A DNA stretch of 64,000 nt from Chitinophaga oryzae (GTDB lineage: Bacteria > Bacteroidota > Bacteroidia > Chitinophagales > Chitinophagaceae): positions 2,170,001 to 2,234,000 of the forward strand of contig NZ_CP051204.2 of assembly GCF_012516375.2 (NCBI RefSeq), read 5' to 3'. Position 1 is the first letter of the stretch. Each line of letters opens with the position of its first letter. The translations under genes were made by a program, and so were the position numbers. Positions 35,609-43,641 of this stretch are shown piece after piece. The notes beneath the pieces are model-generated. The model saw only the letters and a program-made list of their open reading frames with translations, made no database searches and was not told the origin of the DNA.

Positions 35609-36850
35609 ATGAAAAGAGTTGTTATCACCGGTATGGGTGCAGTAACGCCTTTAGGCAACAATGTGACTGCCTTCTGGGACAACCTCGTGGCCGGCGCCAG
35701 CGGCGCCGCTACTATCACCCGTTTCGATGCCACCCGCTTCCGGACGAAATTCGCCTGCGAACTGAAAGGCTACGACCCGGCCACAGCGCTCGATAAAGCG
35801 GAAATCCGCAAGACCGACCCCTTCACACAATATGCCCTCTCCGCCGCCGCGGAAGCTATCGGTGACGCAGGTCTCAACTTCTCCGCCATGGACCCCTTCG
35901 ATACCGGCGTGATCTGGGGCTCCGGCCAGGGCGGGATGCAGACGTTCGAGGAACAGGTAACGGAATATGTAACGGGCGGCTATAACCCGCGGTTCAGCCC
36001 TTACTTCGTGCCCCGCCTTATCACCAATATGGCGTCGGGCATGATCTCCATCAAATACGGCCTCATGGGCATCAATTACACCACCGTTTCTGCCTGTGCC
36101 ACTTCCAATACGGCGATCATGGACGCGCTCAACTACATCCGCCTCGGCAAAGCAAAAGTGATGATCACCGGTGGCTCTGAAGCGCCCATCACACCGGCGT
36201 CTGTTGGTGGCTTCTGCGCCATGAAAGCGATGTCTGTCAGAAACGACGACCCTGCCCATGCCTCCCGTCCTTTTGATACGGACCGCGACGGCTTCGTCAT
36301 GGGGGAAGGCGCTGCCGCCCTGGTGCTCGAAGAATACGAACATGCCAAAGCCCGCGGCGCCCATATCTACGCTGAAGTGGCCGGCGCCGCCATGACGGCA
36401 GACGCCTATCACATGACGGCCACCCACCCGGAAGGACTGGGCGCCTTCCAGGCCATGAAAAGTGCGCTGCAGGAAGCGGAAATCAACCTGCAGGAAGTGG
36501 ATTATCTGAACGCGCACGCTACCTCCACACCAGTGGGCGACCTCAGCGAAATAGCGGCCATCACGCGGCTGTTCGGACCCGCCCCGGATCATCTGCACAT
36601 CAGCGCCACCAAGTCCATGACGGGCCACCTGCTGGGAGCCGCCGGCGCCATCGAAGCGATCGCCTGCATCAAAAGCATCACCAACGGCATTATACCACCT
36701 ACCATCAATACCACCACGCTGGACCCGCAGATACCATCCAGCCTGCAGATAGTGTTGCAGTCTGCGATAGAGAAAGAGGTGAAAGTGGCGGTCAGCAATA
36801 CTTTTGGCTTCGGTGGCCACAACGGCATCGTAGTATTCAGAAAAATATAG
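35609..36850 (+). CDS. fabF: Beta-ketoacyl-ACP synthase II (FabF-type)
   Basis: This 413-residue condensing enzyme elongates acyl-ACP with malonyl-ACP. The catalytic triad is visible: Cys in VSACATSNTA (about residue 163), His in LNAHATSTPVGD (about residue 303) and His in KSMTGHLLGAAGA (about residue 339), with the Lys of that motif. The C-terminal NTFGFGGHNG is the usual FabF ending. It is a solo copy with TetR, away from acpP, fabG or other fatty-acid genes, so it may be a second, regulated copy with a special acyl product (for example for modified lipids or a small metabolite) rather than the essential housekeeping fabF; that part is inference. Confidence 0.88.
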   Translation: MKRVVITGMGAVTPLGNNVTAFWDNLVAGASGAATITRFDATRFRTKFACELKGYDPATALDKAEIRKTDPFTQYALSAAAEAIGDAGLNFSAMDPFDTGVIWGSGQGGMQTFEEQVTEYVTGGYNPRFSPYFVPRLITNMASGMISIKYGLMGINYTTVSACATSNTAIMDALNYIRLGKAKVMITGGSEAPITPASVGGFCAMKAMSVRNDDPAHASRPFDTDRDGFVMGEGAAALVLEEYEHAKARGAHIYAEVAGAAMTADAYHMTATHPEGLGAFQAMKSALQEAEINLQEVDYLNAHATSTPVGDLSEIAAITRLFGPAPDHLHISATKSMTGHLLGAAGAIEAIACIKSITNGIIPPTINTTTLDPQIPSSLQIVLQSAIEKEVKVAVSNTFGFGGHNGIVVFRKI

Positions 36851-36914
36851 GCAAAACTGTATATTGTGCGTTGATCATTTCCGAAACTATCAACCTGAAA
36901 TCATCAACCGAACA

Positions 36915-38528
36915 ATGAAGCCAATATTTTTAAGTATCCTGATGTGGGCCTGTTGCCTGCAGTTGCATGCGCAACAGGCCTGCCCCGTTATTCCGCTGCC
37001 GGCGCAGTCTTCCCGTGCCAACGGTGAAATGGTCCTCAACGAGGAAGTGGTCATCCTGACCAAAGACAACAGCCTGCAGGTGCTGGCCACCTATCTCAGC
37101 CATGAACTGCAGCGCCGGTTTAATATCACCAACGCGGAAAAAAGCCGGGCATCCGGTAAAGTGACCGTCATCGCCCTTGAACGCGGTAAAGCGGGCGCTA
37201 ACCCGGACGCATATACGCTCCGGATGACCAAAGCCGGCGCCACCATCACCGCGGGCAGCCCCCAGGGCGTTTTCAACGGCATCACCACCCTGCTGCAACT
37301 GGCGGAAACAACCATGCCCACCGGCACGTCCCGCCACATACCCTGCTGGAACATCACCGACGCGCCCCGCTACGCCTGGCGCGGCTTTATGCTCGATGAG
37401 TCCCGCTTCTTCTTCGGTAAAGAGAAAGTGAAGTCTATCCTCGACTGGATGGCTTTCTACAAACTAAACCGCTTTCACTGGCACCTGACAGACGCCCCCG
37501 GCTGGCGCCTGGAAATCAAAAAATATCCCCTGCTCACCACCGTTGGCGGCATCGGTAACCACACCGATCCCAAAGCGCCGGCTGCCTTCTACACCCAGGA
37601 CGATATCCGCGAAATCGTAGCCTATGCAAAAGAACGTTTCATAGAGGTAATCCCTGAAATAGACATGCCCGGCCACGCCAGCGCTGCCAACAGGGCCTAT
37701 CCTGCCTTCGACGGCGGCGGCACGGAGAAATACCCCTCGTTCACCTTTAATCCCGGCAAAGAAGGCACCTACCAGTACCTGGCGGATATCCTGAAGGAAA
37801 CAGCGTCGCTCTTTCCGTCCGGCATGATCCACCTCGGCGGCGATGAAGTGTCTTTCGGCAACAAAGCCTGGGATACTGATACGGCGGTCATCAGCCTCAT
37901 CAAAGCCAAAGGTTTTGTGAACCGTAAACAGGTGGAGGATTATTTCTTTCAGCGTATGGCCGATACCGTATTCAGCCTGCGTAACAAAGTGATGGCCTGG
38001 GATGAAATCGCTACGGCCACACTGCCGGCTAATAAAACCATCGTTTGCTGGTGGAGACAGGAAAAACCGGAGAACCTGAAAATGGCGCTGGGCAAAGGCT
38101 ATAGCGTGATCATCTGTCCGCGCCTGCCTTTCTATTTCGACTTTGTACAGGACAGCACCCACAAAACAGGCCGCAAATGGAAAGCAGGGGAGTACAACAA
38201 CCTGAAATCAGTATACGAATTTTCAGTGGCCGGTCTGCCTGCAGTGAAAGGATACGAACGGCAGGTACTGGGCGTACAGGCGTGCCTGTGGTCCGAGACC
38301 ATCTCCAACGCAAAAAGACTGGACTTCCTGTTGTTCCCCCGCATCACGGCATTCGCCGAAGCGGCATGGACGCAACCGGCCTCCCGGAACTTCCCGAAGT
38401 TCATAGAACGCCTGAAACCACAGATGGAACTGTTTGAACAGGCACGCCTTTACTATTACGATTATTTTGCCCCCTCCCGCCATGTGGAGTCCGGCAATCC
38501 TACCGATCAGAAGAGTTTTATCGATTAG
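36915..38528 (+). CDS. Beta-N-acetylhexosaminidase, GH20 family
   Basis: This 537-residue exported enzyme removes terminal beta-linked N-acetylhexosamine from glycans. Signal peptide MKPIFLSILMWACCLQLHAQ is followed by a GH20b N-terminal domain (about residues 25-145) and a TIM barrel with hallmarks HWHLTDAPGWRLEI (about residues 187-200), IPEIDMPGHASAA (about residues 247-259) and the catalytic Asp-Glu pair in IHLGGDEVSFGNKAW (about residues 307-321), where substrate-assisted catalysis takes place. ATG at 36915 gives the signal peptide, so it is chosen over an in-frame ATG at 36864. It stands alone between fabF and a convergent LysE gene. Confidence 0.94.
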   Translation: MKPIFLSILMWACCLQLHAQQACPVIPLPAQSSRANGEMVLNEEVVILTKDNSLQVLATYLSHELQRRFNITNAEKSRASGKVTVIALERGKAGANPDAYTLRMTKAGATITAGSPQGVFNGITTLLQLAETTMPTGTSRHIPCWNITDAPRYAWRGFMLDESRFFFGKEKVKSILDWMAFYKLNRFHWHLTDAPGWRLEIKKYPLLTTVGGIGNHTDPKAPAAFYTQDDIREIVAYAKERFIEVIPEIDMPGHASAANRAYPAFDGGGTEKYPSFTFNPGKEGTYQYLADILKETASLFPSGMIHLGGDEVSFGNKAWDTDTAVISLIKAKGFVNRKQVEDYFFQRMADTVFSLRNKVMAWDEIATATLPANKTIVCWWRQEKPENLKMALGKGYSVIICPRLPFYFDFVQDSTHKTGRKWKAGEYNNLKSVYEFSVAGLPAVKGYERQVLGVQACLWSETISNAKRLDFLLFPRITAFAEAAWTQPASRNFPKFIERLKPQMELFEQARLYYYDYFAPSRHVESGNPTDQKSFID

Positions 38529-38530
38529 GG

Positions 38531-39151
38531 TTATTTGCCCTTGTCCAGCGCCATTTTCAGTGCCAGTCCCGCAAAAACGCTTCCCATCAGCCATTTCTGG
38601 GTCCGTACCCAGCCGGGATTGGCGCTGAACCAGCGTGTTACTTTTGCGGCGGAAAAGATGATCAGGCTGTTGACCGTGAAACTGATCGTCAGCTGGATAA
38701 AGCCAAGCGTAAGGCTCTGTAATAACACCGGTCCGTATTCCGGTTTGATGAACTGGGGAAAAAGAGACATGTAAAAAACGGCGATCTTGGGGTTCAGGAT
38801 ACTGGTAAACAGTCCCATACTGAACAGCCGGAGCGGCGTATCGTGTTTCAGTTGGCCGGCACGCTCAAATACCGCCCTTCCTCCGGGCTTCACCGCCTGC
38901 CACGCCATATACAGCAGGTACATCACTCCGATCGTCTTCAGGGTCGTATATGCGTAGGGGATGGCCATCAGGATGCTGGTGAGGCCGAAAGATACCAGCG
39001 TGATATGAAAAAGGAGACCGCAGGCAACGCCCAGCAACGAGATCATGGCGGCTTTCCTGCCTTGTGTCACCGACCGGGTGACGAGATAAATCATGTTGGG
39101 GCCCGGTGTGAGGACCATTATCAGTGCGGCAAAGGCAAAAAGTAGCAGCAT
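38531..39151 (-). CDS. LysE-family amino acid exporter
   Basis: This 206-residue protein has about six hydrophobic helices and the N-terminal signature VLTPGPNMIYLVTRSVTQGR (about residues 13-32), followed by KAAMISLLGVACGLLFH, both diagnostic of LysE/RhtB translocators. Members export amino acids or homoserine lactones; the substrate here is unknown. Its stop lies 2 bases from the convergent GH20 gene's stop. Confidence 0.9.
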   Translation of the reverse strand: MLLLFAFAALIMVLTPGPNMIYLVTRSVTQGRKAAMISLLGVACGLLFHITLVSFGLTSILMAIPYAYTTLKTIGVMYLLYMAWQAVKPGGRAVFERAGQLKHDTPLRLFSMGLFTSILNPKIAVFYMSLFPQFIKPEYGPVLLQSLTLGFIQLTISFTVNSLIIFSAAKVTRWFSANPGWVRTQKWLMGSVFAGLALKMALDKGK

Positions 39152-39238
39152 GGCAACGAAGGTTTACTGACGCTCCTGGTAAGCGAAGAGACCCATAAAA
39201 ATAATTAAAATCGGTGTCATCTTCGCCTATCAGGAGAA

Positions 39239-39682
39239 TCAGTCTAAAATCCTGGTCATCACAGTTTTCAGCCAGCCGGGCTTTTTGACACGGCAGTTAT
39301 GGAAAGCGGCCATCTGCCATTGGTCTTCATTGTTTTTGATCCACAGGGTGGTATTGATAGACTGGCGGCTTTGAGGGGCTTTTTTTTGCCAGCGGAAGCG
39401 GATAGCGCCACGGGCAATCACCACAGCGGTACGGTCGTTCAGAAACCGCATCTGGTCTATCTCTCCTTCCAGCCTGGCGCCACGGAACATAAAATTGTTC
39501 ATCAACTGTTCGTGGGAAGCGATGTACGCTTCCCGTCCCTTCAGGTGCATGCCGTTGAAAGTAATGTAGTCGCAGTCTTCCGTAAGGTGGGTAGCCGCGC
39601 CTCTGAAATCCAGCGTTTCAAACGACCGGTAAATTTCATCATTGACCTGCCGGATAGCTTTCATTTCGATTACTTTGTTCAT
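39239..39682 (-). CDS. NTF2-like/SnoaL-fold protein (DUF4440-type)
   Basis: This 147-residue protein has the cone-shaped NTF2 fold pattern: an N-terminal helix (MKAIRQVNDEIYRSFETLDF), then THLTEDCDYITFNGMHLKGR, and later strands TAVVIARGAIRFRWQ and NTTLWIKNNEDQWQMAAFHN. Such proteins often match the SgcJ/EcaC family, which lacks a fixed enzymatic role and may bind small molecules. ATG at 39682 (MNKVIEMK) is chosen because an in-frame upstream ATG would add a run without family resemblance. It is monocistronic as far as I can see. Confidence 0.75.
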   Translation of the reverse strand: MNKVIEMKAIRQVNDEIYRSFETLDFRGAATHLTEDCDYITFNGMHLKGREAYIASHEQLMNNFMFRGARLEGEIDQMRFLNDRTAVVIARGAIRFRWQKKAPQSRQSINTTLWIKNNEDQWQMAAFHNCRVKKPGWLKTVMTRILD

Positions 39683-39797
39683 AATACCTGTTTTTGATGA
39701 TACAAAACTACTGGAGACGATCACCACAGAACAGGCTTTTTCAGTTGAAGGCATCACCCTTTCGGCGAAAACGGGTTTTTTATCGGTAAACGGGAAT

Positions 39798-40619
39798 TCA
39801 GGATTTTTTTGCCGTCACCTGGCGGACTACCTCCGGCAAGTTGGGCGTGAGGCCCGGTAATTTTATCTTGTAACGGAACATGCCACTGAAACTGTCCGCT
39901 TCTTTCAGCAGCTCATGCCCGGCTTTGCTGATCCAGAAGGACTGCTCATAGGTGCCGCCCTGGGGCATCGTGCCGCCGGTGTGGAGTATCCAGCAGTCCA
40001 CCTGCCTGTTGTCCAGCGTAGTCAGCATTTCACTGCCGGTAACGGTGTATTTTACGTACGCCGGCGGATCAAGGCCTGCATCATAAAACAGGATGTAAAA
40101 GGTTTTGCCGGCGGCCAGGGGAAGCATTTCGAACGTTTCGATATCGAGATGCCAGTTGTAATTGGGACTGTCAAAGTTGAGCGAGTAACCGGCGGCTTTA
40201 TTGCCAGCCACGCTATCGGTGCCTTTTACGCCGGCGGCCGACCAGTTATAGGCCCTGATACCGGTGCCACCGCCATCGGAGTGGTACAGCGGGGAGAAGT
40301 CCTGTGCGCTGTTGATGGAATGAAAACTTCTGAAATAGTTGCTGTCAGCATTGTACCAACTTTGTTTAACTTCAAAGACGGGTTGCCCGTTGTGCTGACT
40401 TTTGCTGATCTCCCGCATCCAGAGGGAGAAGTTGAGCATTTTAGGTTTGTCGGGAAACTGGAAATAAACGAGATACTGGCGTAGCCCCGGTCGCAGCAGG
40501 GCGGTATTCAGGGCACGGTGCCGGGGGCTGATCGTATCAGCCTGGGCAGATACCTGTTGCAGGGCAAACAACAGGATCAACAAAACCGGTAAAAGTCGGA
40601 GAAAAGGGCGCGTTGTCAT
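39798..40619 (-). CDS. Exported protein, DUF3108-like
   Basis: This 273-residue protein has a signal peptide (MTTRPFLRLLPVLLILLFALQQVSAQ) and a beta-rich mature part with LNFSLWMREISKSQHNGQPV (about residues 62-81), VKYTVTGSEMLTTLDNRQVD (about residues 188-207) and a C-terminal segment FWISKAGHELLKEADS. The pattern of a lipocalin-like or DUF3108 periplasmic protein fits, and such proteins are thought to bind hydrophobic ligands. No catalytic residues are visible. The ATG at 40619 is preferred over an in-frame ATG at 40649, since only the former begins with a standard signal peptide. Confidence 0.7.
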   Translation of the reverse strand: MTTRPFLRLLPVLLILLFALQQVSAQADTISPRHRALNTALLRPGLRQYLVYFQFPDKPKMLNFSLWMREISKSQHNGQPVFEVKQSWYNADSNYFRSFHSINSAQDFSPLYHSDGGGTGIRAYNWSAAGVKGTDSVAGNKAAGYSLNFDSPNYNWHLDIETFEMLPLAAGKTFYILFYDAGLDPPAYVKYTVTGSEMLTTLDNRQVDCWILHTGGTMPQGGTYEQSFWISKAGHELLKEADSFSGMFRYKIKLPGLTPNLPEVVRQVTAKKS

Positions 40620-40858
40620 AAGCGGATGTACATTTTTTGGACAGCACAAATGTTGGTCATCCGCGTAAGCGCATCAAGTTTATTCAATCCTTACCGGCAT
40701 AAATTCAATCGCTGGCAGTCATCTCCCATATGACCGGGGGATTGAAGAAAACGGGGTGATGGTTGAATCCAAACAGGGCAACCATTGAAAAAAGCGGTCT
40801 TCAGAAAAGGCGATCCGGTACATTTGACGAATAGTATCTAAACCCAGTATTTTCAGCC

Positions 40859-41881
40859 ATGGGAATTTTTAAAGCAATGCCGGCTACCAGCCGGCTTCAG
40901 TGGGGGCTGTGGTGCCTGCTGATGCTGCTGTTGTTTTTTACGCTGCTGCCGGAAGACGGCTTTTGGCAGTCAGGCGCCTATGCCCTGACGAATACGGCCT
41001 TTTATGCGCTGGTAGTGTATGGCAATATTAGTTTTTTATATCCCCGCCTGTTTCTGAAAAACAGGAAGGTATTGTATTTCATCGCAGTAGTAGCGGGACT
41101 GCTGCTTGCCAGCCTGCTCCGGAGCTACGGGATGGTCTGGATATACAATACGTTTTTCAATGAAAAACCGGACCCGGCGCCGATGACTACCATGATCTTT
41201 GTACGTAATGTATCCGGTTTGCTGACGATTTTTCTGCTGAGTTTCATTCTGCGGATTTTTATTGCTTATTTTGTATTGAAACGTAAGACAGAGGAAATGC
41301 AGCAGCAACATGCCCAAACGGAGCTGGAGCTGCTGAAGTCACAGGTGCAGCCGCATTTCCTGTTTAACACACTGAATAATATCTATTACGAAGCCTTCCG
41401 GGAGGCGCCTCATACCGCACTGCTCATCGAAAAACTGTCAGACATTATGCGGTACTTTGTGGATGAAAGCCCGAAAGACAAAGTCAATTTATCTACTGAA
41501 ATTAATTTCATCGAAAACTATATCGCGCTGGAAAAAATACGCATCCGGCATGAAATTGGCTTAACGTTTACCAGGAATATTGATAATGATTATCGCATAC
41601 CTCCTATGCTGCTGATGACGTTTGTGGAGAATATTTTCAAGCATGGTATCGATAAAAGCAGTACACAAAATCAGATAGCGATCACTTTGTTATGCCGGGA
41701 CAACCACCTCATTTTCAACACCCGTAATGAACTGCCACGGCATCCCGTAGTCTCCGGCCAGCGCGGATCGGGGATAGATAACCTGCGCAAGCGCCTGGTA
41801 CTATTATATGGAGACAAATTTGAACTGAAGACTGAAAGATCAGATAACCATTTTAATGCCTCTTTAACCGTTCCCTTATGA
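40859..41881 (+). CDS. LytS/YehU-type sensor histidine kinase
   Basis: This 340-residue inner membrane kinase has four transmembrane helices in the first ~150 residues, then the His_kinase motif LKSQVQPHFLFNTLNNIYYE (about residues 160-179), where the His is the phosphorylation site. The HATPase part includes MTFVENIFKHGI (N-box) and RGSGIDNLRKRLVLLYGD (G-box). It lacks a recognisable extracellular sensor domain, so the signal is sensed in the membrane region. It overlaps the next gene by four bases (ATGA at 41878), so it and the LytTR regulator form a coupled two-component system. Confidence 0.92.
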   Translation: MGIFKAMPATSRLQWGLWCLLMLLLFFTLLPEDGFWQSGAYALTNTAFYALVVYGNISFLYPRLFLKNRKVLYFIAVVAGLLLASLLRSYGMVWIYNTFFNEKPDPAPMTTMIFVRNVSGLLTIFLLSFILRIFIAYFVLKRKTEEMQQQHAQTELELLKSQVQPHFLFNTLNNIYYEAFREAPHTALLIEKLSDIMRYFVDESPKDKVNLSTEINFIENYIALEKIRIRHEIGLTFTRNIDNDYRIPPMLLMTFVENIFKHGIDKSSTQNQIAITLLCRDNHLIFNTRNELPRHPVVSGQRGSGIDNLRKRLVLLYGDKFELKTERSDNHFNASLTVPL

Positions 41882-42585
41882 GTCTAAATTGCCTGATCGT
41901 GGATGACGAGCCCAATGCCGTGAAGCTGCTGGAACTGCATATCCAGCAGACCACCAACTGGCGTATTGTGGGCAAATGTTATGATGCGCTGGAGGCGCTG
42001 GAATGCCTTAAACAACAAAAGACAGATGTGGTATTTCTCGATATCAATATGCCCCGCCTCAACGGGATGGAGCTGGCCGGCCTGTTGCCCAGTCATGTCA
42101 GAATTGTTTTTACCACTGCCTATTCTGAATTTGCTGCCGCCAGTTATAATTACCAGACGCTCGACTATCTGCTGAAGCCCATTACACTGACGCGTTTCCT
42201 GGCTGCCCGCCAGAAGATTGAAGCCGCCTTCCGTTCGCCTGCGCAGGCAGACAGAAAGGAAGACGACCACCAGGATTACTTTTTTGTGAAGTCGGGTAAA
42301 ACGCTGCAACGTATCCGCCTGCAGGACCTGCTGTACTTTGAAGGCGAGAAGGAATACGTGCGGGTGGTGACCGTGAAAGAAGCGGTGCTGGTATACAAGC
42401 GGCTGAAAGAAATTGCAGAACAGCTGGGACCGCCCTTTATCCGCGTACATAATTCCTATATCGTTAACACCAGCCAGATAGAGCGGGTACTCGACAATCA
42501 TATTCACATTGCGGACAAACGTATCCCGCTGAGCGAAAAGTTCCGCCCCGATTTTATGGCGCTGATACAACAACGTTTCTTATAA
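41878..42585 (+). CDS. LytTR-family response regulator
   Basis: This 235-residue regulator has an N-terminal receiver domain with the phospho-acceptor Asp in VVFLDINMPRLNGMEL (about residues 52-67), conserved Thr and Lys (TTAYSEF, LLKPI), then a linker and a C-terminal LytTR DNA-binding domain (FVKSGKTLQRIRLQDLLYFE, about residues 138-157, to RPDFMALIQQRFL). LytTR proteins bind paired 9-bp sites and often control envelope or capsule genes. Its cognate kinase is encoded immediately upstream with a 4-base overlap. Target genes are not evident in the window. Confidence 0.93.
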   Translation: MSLNCLIVDDEPNAVKLLELHIQQTTNWRIVGKCYDALEALECLKQQKTDVVFLDINMPRLNGMELAGLLPSHVRIVFTTAYSEFAAASYNYQTLDYLLKPITLTRFLAARQKIEAAFRSPAQADRKEDDHQDYFFVKSGKTLQRIRLQDLLYFEGEKEYVRVVTVKEAVLVYKRLKEIAEQLGPPFIRVHNSYIVNTSQIERVLDNHIHIADKRIPLSEKFRPDFMALIQQRFL

Positions 42586-43536
42586 CACCAGCTCCATCTG
42601 GATGTTGGCGCGTTCGTACGGCGATTTCCTGGCCGCCACTTTCTGAAAGCCCATCTTGTGATACAGGCTGATAGCCGGTTTCAGGATAGTGTTGCTTTCG
42701 AGATATAGTTTGGATGCGCCCAGTTCGCGCGCTTTCTCCATACAGGCTTTGCCCAGCAGCCAGCCAATGCTTTTACCCTGTGCCCGCGGAGATACCGCCA
42801 TCTTGGCCAGCTCAAAGTCGTAGTCCGGATCATTCATGCGGATCAGCGCGCACACACCTACCGGTTCATCGTTATAAAGCGCCACGAAAATATGACCACC
42901 CTTCTTCAAAATATGCCCTTCCGGATCTTCCAGCGCTTTGTAGTCAGACGGTTCCATTTTAAAATAGGTGGAGATCCATTCTTCATTGAGATCATAGAAC
43001 GCCTGCCGGTATTTTGGCTGATAAGCCACCACTTTCACCTGGCTGCTCTCCCGTAATTTCTGTTGCTCCTGTACGCGGCGGAGCAAAGATTTCTGCTCCA
43101 GCAGGAACTCCCATTCTTCCATGGCTTTCCAGAGATCGTGTTTGGTTTGTGATGTCAGTTCCTCAATGGCATTGTTCACATCAATATACTGCGCCGCAAT
43201 TTTTTCATTGATCTCCAGACCTTTGGCGGTAAGCCCTACGAGGTTCTTACGTCCGTCTGTTTTGTCTTTCTTTTCCCTGATGAATCCCTTTTGCACCATC
43301 TCGCGGACGATCTTGCTCACCGATACGTGGGAATGCCCTATCTCCCGGGCTATCTCGGTGATGGTTTTGCTCTCCCCGCGTGACAGTACATAAAATACCG
43401 GGAACCATTTAGGCTGCATGGGCACGCCGTACAAACTGTACACCTGGGCCGCGTCTTCGGTGATTTTGTCGGTCAGCAGCCGCAGCCTGCTGCCGATGGC
43501 CATTTTGCCGGTAGTGTCGAAAAAGCCCGTCATCAT
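42580..43536 (-). CDS. MarR-GNAT fusion: HTH regulator with acetyltransferase domain
   Basis: This 318-residue protein joins two domains. Residues about 20-150 are a MarR-type winged helix (TITEIAREIGHSHVSVSKIV as recognition region, then REKKDKTDGRKNLVGLTAKG as wing). Residues about 170-318 are a GNAT domain with acetyl-CoA motif MAVSPRAQGKSIGWLLGKAC (motif A) and LYLESNTILKPAISLYHKMG (motif B). Such fusions are thought to be regulators that also acetylate a small substrate or a protein. A palindromic operator candidate lies just upstream. Its end overlaps the end of the LytTR gene by six bases (convergent). Confidence 0.9.
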   Translation of the reverse strand: MMTGFFDTTGKMAIGSRLRLLTDKITEDAAQVYSLYGVPMQPKWFPVFYVLSRGESKTITEIAREIGHSHVSVSKIVREMVQKGFIREKKDKTDGRKNLVGLTAKGLEINEKIAAQYIDVNNAIEELTSQTKHDLWKAMEEWEFLLEQKSLLRRVQEQQKLRESSQVKVVAYQPKYRQAFYDLNEEWISTYFKMEPSDYKALEDPEGHILKKGGHIFVALYNDEPVGVCALIRMNDPDYDFELAKMAVSPRAQGKSIGWLLGKACMEKARELGASKLYLESNTILKPAISLYHKMGFQKVAARKSPYERANIQMELVL

Positions 43537-43583
43537 TTACGAATTTGGAAATTTAGAAATTTTGATATTTTTGTTATTGGTTT

Positions 43584-43597
43584 CGTAACTGGTTACG
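43584..43597. promoter_or_regulatory. Probable MarR operator CGTAAC-TG-GTTACG
   Basis: A perfect inverted repeat CGTAAC TG GTTACG lies 47 bases upstream of the MarR-GNAT start codon (43536), flanked by AT-rich sequence and extended on the right by TACGTAA. Position and symmetry fit an autoregulatory MarR site. Confidence 0.6.
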
Positions 43598-43641
43598 TAA
43601 ATATAGAAACGAGTTCTGAATTGGCCAAAAAAATAGTGTGG

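Noticed and set aside
35651..36820. Long minus-strand open frame antisense to fabF.
   Set aside because: It lies wholly opposite a gene with a full catalytic triad; long antisense frames are expected from codon bias in GC-rich genes.
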